DNA of 64,000 nt from Thermoleophilaceae bacterium (GTDB taxonomy: Bacteria > Actinomycetota > Thermoleophilia > Solirubrobacterales > JACPNS01): NCBI GenBank assembly GCA_016462645.1, contig JAEMSX010000010.1:1-64000 (forward strand). The letters run 5' to 3'. Shown piece by piece: positions 60,099 to 64,000 of the stretch (within the stretch, counting starts at the first letter, position 1; each line of letters opens with the position of its first letter). Both the position numbers and the translations under genes were made by a program. The notes beneath the pieces were generated by a model. The model was not told where the DNA came from, made no database searches, and was given only the letters and a program-made list of their open reading frames with translations.

Positions 60099-61430
60099 AT
60101 GCACTCGAAGAACGGCCGTAAGCACAAGTCCTTGATCACGCTCGCTTCAATGGCGATGCTCGCCCTCCTGGCGCTCGTCCTCAGCGGCTGCACCACCGGT
60201 ACCCCGGCGAACACGTGGGTCCAGCCGAATCAGAACGCGCAGAACACGCGTTATGTCGGCGGTCGAATCAACACGAAGACCGTCGCGATTCTCGGCGTCG
60301 CGTGGGCTGCTGACATCGACACCAAGGCCGGCTTCGGCAACGCGGCGCCCTCGCCCTACATCACCGCAAAGAACGTCTTCGTCCAGACCCCGGGCGGCGG
60401 AATCAAGGCCCTCGACCTCAACACCGGCGACCCGGCGGTCGGCGCGACGATCGCGGCCAACGCCGTTCTGCGTCCGACCTGGCTCTCACGCCTGAAGGCC
60501 GGCGCCCTGCGCAAGATCAAATCACCGGTCTCACCGATCCTCACCACCGGCAACGATGACGCCGAGATCGTCGTCGGCGCCGCCGGCTCGAAAGTCGCCG
60601 CCGTGAGCAACACCTCGGACGCCGAGTGGACCTCGACGATCAAGGCCGTCGGCAACACCACGCCGAAGGTGATCGCAAACATGGCCGTCGCCCACGACAG
60701 CGTCTACGTGCCCGTCGCGAACCTTCCGAAGGACCTCGCCTCACTCGACGGTGAGCAGCTCACCAAGAAGCTCCAGGGCAAGTCCAGCAACAACGGTCAG
60801 CTCGTATCGCTCAACACCAGCAACGGCGACGTCAACTGGACCAAGAAGCTCGCGTCCGTGCCGCTCGGCGCCGCGACCGTGGTCAACAACATCGTCTTCA
60901 CCAGCACGCTCGACGGTCACGTCTACGGCTTCAACGCCGGCAACGGCGACACCGTCTTCGAATCGAAGCTCCCGGCAGGCGCAGTCGCGCCGCTCGCCGC
61001 CTTCGACGGCACGCTGATCGTCCCGGCCAGCTTCGTTCACCGCAGGGGCCAGAAGGCCCAGGTTGTCGCCTTCACGATCGGCGGACTCGGTGAGGTCGGC
61101 GGGGCAGCAGCTCCGAAGATCAAGGCGCAGGCTGAGACCAAGACCGCCGACTCCGCCAAAAGCGAGAAGGCCGCCGGCGGCGAAGCCGCTGCCGAAGGCG
61201 CTGACGGCGCCGCACTCTTTGCGGCCAACTGCGCCGGATGCCACACGCTGAAGGCCGCCAACACAAGCGGTACGGTCGGCCCGAACCTCGACCAGTCAAA
61301 ACCGACCGAGGCTCTGGTTGTCAATCGCGTAACCAACGGTCTCCGCGCGATGCCGTCCTTCAAGGGCACGCTTTCCACCGAAGAGATCGCGGCAATCGCG
61401 AAGTACGTCTCTTCTGTGGCCGGCAATTAA
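60099..61430 (+). CDS. Lipoprotein with PQQ-type beta-propeller and C-terminal cytochrome c domain
   Basis: 443 residues. Lipobox MLALLALVLSGC. Then a propeller of WD-like blades from the PQQ-binding dehydrogenase fold (GVAWAADIDTKAGFGN, GGIKALDLNTGDPAVGA, GDVNWTKKLA, GHVYGFNAGNGDTVFES). An Ala/Glu/Lys linker leads to a cytochrome c domain with one heme-binding CAGCH, Met ligand in LRAMPSFKG and a closing helix (IAAIAKYVSSVAGN). Likely an extracytoplasmic electron carrier, substrate unknown; PQQ ligands are not obvious. It starts 46 bases after the kinase gene; no SD is clear. Confidence 0.9.
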   Translation: MHSKNGRKHKSLITLASMAMLALLALVLSGCTTGTPANTWVQPNQNAQNTRYVGGRINTKTVAILGVAWAADIDTKAGFGNAAPSPYITAKNVFVQTPGGGIKALDLNTGDPAVGATIAANAVLRPTWLSRLKAGALRKIKSPVSPILTTGNDDAEIVVGAAGSKVAAVSNTSDAEWTSTIKAVGNTTPKVIANMAVAHDSVYVPVANLPKDLASLDGEQLTKKLQGKSSNNGQLVSLNTSNGDVNWTKKLASVPLGAATVVNNIVFTSTLDGHVYGFNAGNGDTVFESKLPAGAVAPLAAFDGTLIVPASFVHRRGQKAQVVAFTIGGLGEVGGAAAPKIKAQAETKTADSAKSEKAAGGEAAAEGADGAALFAANCAGCHTLKAANTSGTVGPNLDQSKPTEALVVNRVTNGLRAMPSFKGTLSTEEIAAIAKYVSSVAGN

Positions 61431-61451
61431 CGCTCCGTTCAGAAAGTTTGG

Positions 61452-61482
61452 GGTTCGCTTAGGGGGTCACCCCTTATGAACC
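61452..61482 (+). terminator. Two-step hairpin after the cytochrome lipoprotein gene
   Basis: Outer arms GGTTC/GAACC (61452-61456, 61478-61482) and inner arms AGGGG/CCCCT (61461-61465, 61470-61474) with loop GTCA and an internal bulge. No T tract. It may be a terminator or part of the next gene's leader. Confidence 0.35.
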
Positions 61483-61514
61483 GGCCTGCGGCAGGGCCCA
61501 GGATGTAGGCACAG

Positions 61515-61530
61515 GGACGGTTCGCCGTCC
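61515..61530 (+). promoter_or_regulatory. Hairpin with TTCG loop in front of the large secreted protein
   Basis: GGACGG-TTCG-CCGTCC, a perfect 6-bp stem with a stable UUCG-type loop, ending 29 nt before the ATG at 61560. GGAG (61548-61551) serves as SD. Confidence 0.5.
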
Positions 61531-61559
61531 TCAAGCCCACCGATCCAGGAGTTCCCGCA

Positions 61560-63443
61560 ATGTCGTTCCACCCCTCGAAGTCGCTCCGACTGGCGTTCCC
61601 CGCGCTGGTCGTCTTCGCGCTGATCACGATCGCACTGGCGCTGCCCCGCTCAGCAGACGCCGCCCCCAAGTGCGGCGGGAACTCCAAGATCTGGGTTGTC
61701 AACGGCAAGAAGGTCTGCCTGAAGACTGCCCGCACGAAGGCGGGTCATGCTGGCGTCCAGACTTCCTCGCGGCTTGCTCGTTGGTTTGCCGAGGTGTCCA
61801 GGCCGGCCGCGGGCAGCAGGCTGAAGGTTCCGGCCAAGCTGCGCGCTGCCGCGCCAAAGGCTTCTGCTGCCGCGGTGAAGCTTGCGACCCGCGCCGCCTC
61901 GATGGACAAGAAGCCGCGGATTGCCGCCAATGGAAAGCGGGCGTTCGCCGCCGCGGTCGGGGCAGTCGTCGACACGATCAGCGTGAAGGGTCCGTCCCAG
62001 ACGCTTCCCAGTGGCGTCGAGCTCACGTCGCAGATTGACGTGCGTGAGTTCGCGGACGGTTCAAAGAAGTTCAACGTCACCGTCGACTCGAGCTACAACG
62101 GCTACACGGTCCGCTATCAGCCAGTGGTCGAGGAAGTCATCGGCGTGGTTCCCGAAGTCGAATGCCCGACCGCCGCCGGACTGCTGACGATCGACCACAA
62201 ATCCAGCACCGGCGGAACGATGATGGTGCTCAAGGGCAAGGGCGTCATCGCTGCCGTCACCGAGAAGTTCCACGACACGCTTCACGCGACCGGACACGTC
62301 GGGCGTGACGCCAAGCTGCATGACGTCGACGCCAGGGTCACCATGAAGGTGGAGCACTACGAGCGCGGCCTGCAGATGGTGATTCAGCTCGCCGGTGGGT
62401 TCAGTGTCCCGCGCGAGGGTGATCCGGCAGCGACGGGACCGCTCAGCGCCGACATCAAGCTGAAGGTCGCCGGTGCCTCCTCCGCCGAGGAAAAGGCAGC
62501 CGCCAAGCAGCTGGCCGCCCAGTCCGCCAGCAGCAGCGCCACGATCAACTCTCTCGGCTCGCAGGCCGAGGTTGCGCGCTGGCGGATGATGCAGGACGAG
62601 TACAAGTGGTACTCGTTGCCCGGCCGCTGCGCCAACCTGCGCTACAGCCCGGACTCGGTCGCCAAGCTCGCGGCCGGCAAATCACTTCAGGTCTCCGGCC
62701 GCGTGGAGGCCAGCTCCGGTGGCGAAGCCTCTGGCGAGTTCACCGTCTTGAGCGTCGAGCGCGGATCGTTCACCGTCACGAAGGCACAGTCCGACCCCGG
62801 CGCGCCGGCGCGCTTCGCCGCCAAGGCCGCAAGCCCGGACGCCGAGAAGCTCACCGTCGGCGCCGACGTGATCGCGACCTCTACGGCTGGACGCGCGCAG
62901 TGGGGTTGGTACGCCAAGGACGACCTCAATCTGCCCGAGAAGATCAGCGGCACGATTTCCTCCACATCGACGACTCCGGGTACATACGACTTCTTCCACT
63001 CCTGGGTCGTCTACACGCTCGATGAGGTGTACGTGAGCGACAACGGCTACATCTCGGCCTGGTACAAGCTCACCACCGCCGACCAGGACGAGGTCCAGCA
63101 GGACATCGGCGTCGGATGCCGCTGGGTCGGCAAGGGCTCGGGCGGCAACATCGAGGCCGGGGACATCGAGCTGAACAAGCCGCCCGGGGGCGAGTGGACC
63201 CACGCGGTGATGTACGACGTCGAGGTCCCGAACACGACCTTCGTGCCGACCGACTGCGGACCCGAGGCTCCGCCGTCGTTCACCGGCACGCTCGTGGGGT
63301 TCGTCAACATGGCGATGCTCGGGGGCGGGTTTGAGCCTGTCGGCGACGGCTTCCACCTGGATGCGGTGCGCACATACACGGACCCCGCCAGCCAGCGGTC
63401 GACGGTCGCTTCCTGGTCACTCGAACCCGGCGACCCGCAGTAG
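61560..63443 (+). CDS. Large secreted protein of unknown function
   Basis: 627 residues. Signal peptide with LAFPALVVFALITIALAL, cleavage near ADA-APK, then a short Cys-containing module (PKCGGNSKIW, GKKVCLKTA) probably disulfide-bonded. A basic Ala/Lys-rich region follows, then several beta-rich domains with Thr/Ser and Gly; Cys in EVECPTAAG, GRCANLR, GVGCRWVG and PTDCGPEA. No catalytic motif recognised. High Lys/Ala content and repeats of short strands suggest a structural or adhesive surface protein. ATG at 61560 with GGAG and a hairpin leader. Confidence 0.85.
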   Translation: MSFHPSKSLRLAFPALVVFALITIALALPRSADAAPKCGGNSKIWVVNGKKVCLKTARTKAGHAGVQTSSRLARWFAEVSRPAAGSRLKVPAKLRAAAPKASAAAVKLATRAASMDKKPRIAANGKRAFAAAVGAVVDTISVKGPSQTLPSGVELTSQIDVREFADGSKKFNVTVDSSYNGYTVRYQPVVEEVIGVVPEVECPTAAGLLTIDHKSSTGGTMMVLKGKGVIAAVTEKFHDTLHATGHVGRDAKLHDVDARVTMKVEHYERGLQMVIQLAGGFSVPREGDPAATGPLSADIKLKVAGASSAEEKAAAKQLAAQSASSSATINSLGSQAEVARWRMMQDEYKWYSLPGRCANLRYSPDSVAKLAAGKSLQVSGRVEASSGGEASGEFTVLSVERGSFTVTKAQSDPGAPARFAAKAASPDAEKLTVGADVIATSTAGRAQWGWYAKDDLNLPEKISGTISSTSTTPGTYDFFHSWVVYTLDEVYVSDNGYISAWYKLTTADQDEVQQDIGVGCRWVGKGSGGNIEAGDIELNKPPGGEWTHAVMYDVEVPNTTFVPTDCGPEAPPSFTGTLVGFVNMAMLGGGFEPVGDGFHLDAVRTYTDPASQRSTVASWSLEPGDPQ

Positions 63444-64000
63444 TCAGCTCTGACCATGCGCCACGAGGTCTCGCGCGGCAAGCGTGAAGACCTCGGAGAG
63501 CGCCGGGAACGGCTGGATCGTGCGGGCGAGTGCCGATGCCTCGGTTCGCGTCTGCACAGCCAGCGTCGCCTGACCCATCCAGTCGGCGGCGTGCGGACCG
63601 ACTGCGATAGCGCCGACGATGCGGCCGGTGCGCTGATCGCCGACCAGGGTGAGGAACTCGTCAACGGCGTCGCGCCAGTCGGCGCGGACGATCGAAGAGG
63701 CGGCGGTGTCGGCGACCGAACCCGTACCGAGCGCGACTGCGATCCCGTCGGCCGCGGCGCTCTCCGGCGTGTGGCCGACGCCGAACGCATTCGGGTCGGT
63801 GTAGACGACCCGTGGAATCGCGTGGTAGTCAGCGTCGTAGCCGTGGCCGAGGATCTCGGCGGCGACCAGTCGTGCCTGGTACTTGCCGGTGTGGGTGGTC
63901 ATGTTGATCGCGTTCACGTCGCCGATCGCATAGATGCCGGGCGCGGCGCGCAGGCGCTTGTCCACTTCGATCGCGCCGCGTTCGAGCTTGACCGGCAATG
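63444..64000 (-). CDS. Pyridine-nucleotide-disulfide oxidoreductase, C-terminal part (cut by window end)
   Basis: 185 residues remain; the frame runs through the end of the window. KLERGAIEVDKRLRAAPGIY then AIGDVN is the FAD-contacting block, followed by a dimerisation domain (YHAIPRVVYTDPNAFGVGHT) and the segment GRIVGAIAVGPHAADWMGQA. It lacks the His-x4-Glu of dihydrolipoamide dehydrogenase (the region reads HGQS at the end), so it may be a mercuric-reductase-like or NAD(P)H oxidoreductase. The redox Cys pair would lie upstream, outside the window. The TTG at 63998 need not be the start. Confidence 0.88.
   Translation of the reverse strand, partial: LPVKLERGAIEVDKRLRAAPGIYAIGDVNAINMTTHTGKYQARLVAAEILGHGYDADYHAIPRVVYTDPNAFGVGHTPESAAADGIAVALGTGSVADTAASSIVRADWRDAVDEFLTLVGDQRTGRIVGAIAVGPHAADWMGQATLAVQTRTEASALARTIQPFPALSEVFTLAARDLVAHGQS

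Overview
The window is about 64 kb of GC-rich bacterial chromosome with dense genes on both strands. There is no rRNA, insertion sequence, phage gene or CRISPR array. The gene content suggests a high-GC Gram-positive, most likely an actinobacterium of the Thermoleophilia/Solirubrobacterales type: many MFS drug exporters, DUF2834, DUF6325, SHOCT and UBP-zinc-finger proteins, a CsoR-type copper operon, a DUF2236 oxygenase with TetR partner, and lysine-rich secreted proteins. That placement is inference, not a phylogeny. A striking property is the start signals. About 22 genes have a TAnnnT box 6-8 nt before the start codon and no Shine-Dalgarno (SD) sequence, the layout of leaderless mRNAs; a TTG start upstream of the second TetR gene may be a further case. 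Operon-internal genes and genes with long leaders mostly carry an SD, though some genes show neither signal.

Layout. 1-8.7 kb: the tail of a DHA2 exporter, a lysozyme-like secreted protein, a proline/glycine-repeat membrane protein, an amidase, a DUF5718-like protein, a PH-domain membrane protein, a chemotaxis-type receptor, a HAD phosphatase and an AraC/VOC pair. 8.7-20.4 kb: fadH, an alkyltransferase-like DNA repair protein whose start codon overlaps that of a divergent secreted protein, small conserved proteins, three MFS transporters and a sulfide:quinone-reductase-like flavoprotein. 20.5-30.9 kb: a 1075-residue penicillin acylase with a discoidin tail, a TetR regulator, a cNMP-binding/glutaredoxin-like/thioredoxin-reductase-like fusion lacking its redox cysteines, an FAD monooxygenase, a methyltransferase, a secreted lipase with a two-hairpin leader, and a previously uncallable 48-residue membrane protein behind a near-perfect sigma-70 promoter.

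30.9-34.8 kb is a copper operon (CopZ-like chaperone, exported His/Met-rich protein, CopA ATPase, DUF4396 membrane protein) with two CsoR-type operators. 34.9-39.5 kb holds a polysaccharide deacetylase lipoprotein, a GGDEF-PAS-PAS membrane protein and a PgaC-like glycosyltransferase whose start overlaps the GGDEF gene stop: a likely c-di-GMP-linked exopolysaccharide locus. 39.6-42.7 kb has three exported proteins, one collagen-like. 42.9-47.3 kb is a stress cassette: phosphoribosyltransferase-hydrolase fusion, erythromycin-esterase-like protein, Hsp20 and an acyltransferase.

47.3-64 kb: a membrane protein, a NarL-type two-component system, an alpha/beta hydrolase, a TetR/DUF2236-oxygenase/toroid-protein locus, a tandem membrane-GGDEF protein, rsgA, a second SQR-like flavoprotein lying between a broken 28-bp copy of the tRNA-fMet 5' end and the intact tRNA-fMet gene, a GAF histidine kinase, a beta-propeller/cytochrome c lipoprotein, a large unknown secreted protein, and the C-terminus of a pyridine-nucleotide-disulfide oxidoreductase cut by the window end. 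The best candidates for something new are the exopolysaccharide locus, the structured leaders about 30 nt ahead of exported-protein genes, the tRNA-fMet relic flanking a single gene, and the 48-residue membrane protein.
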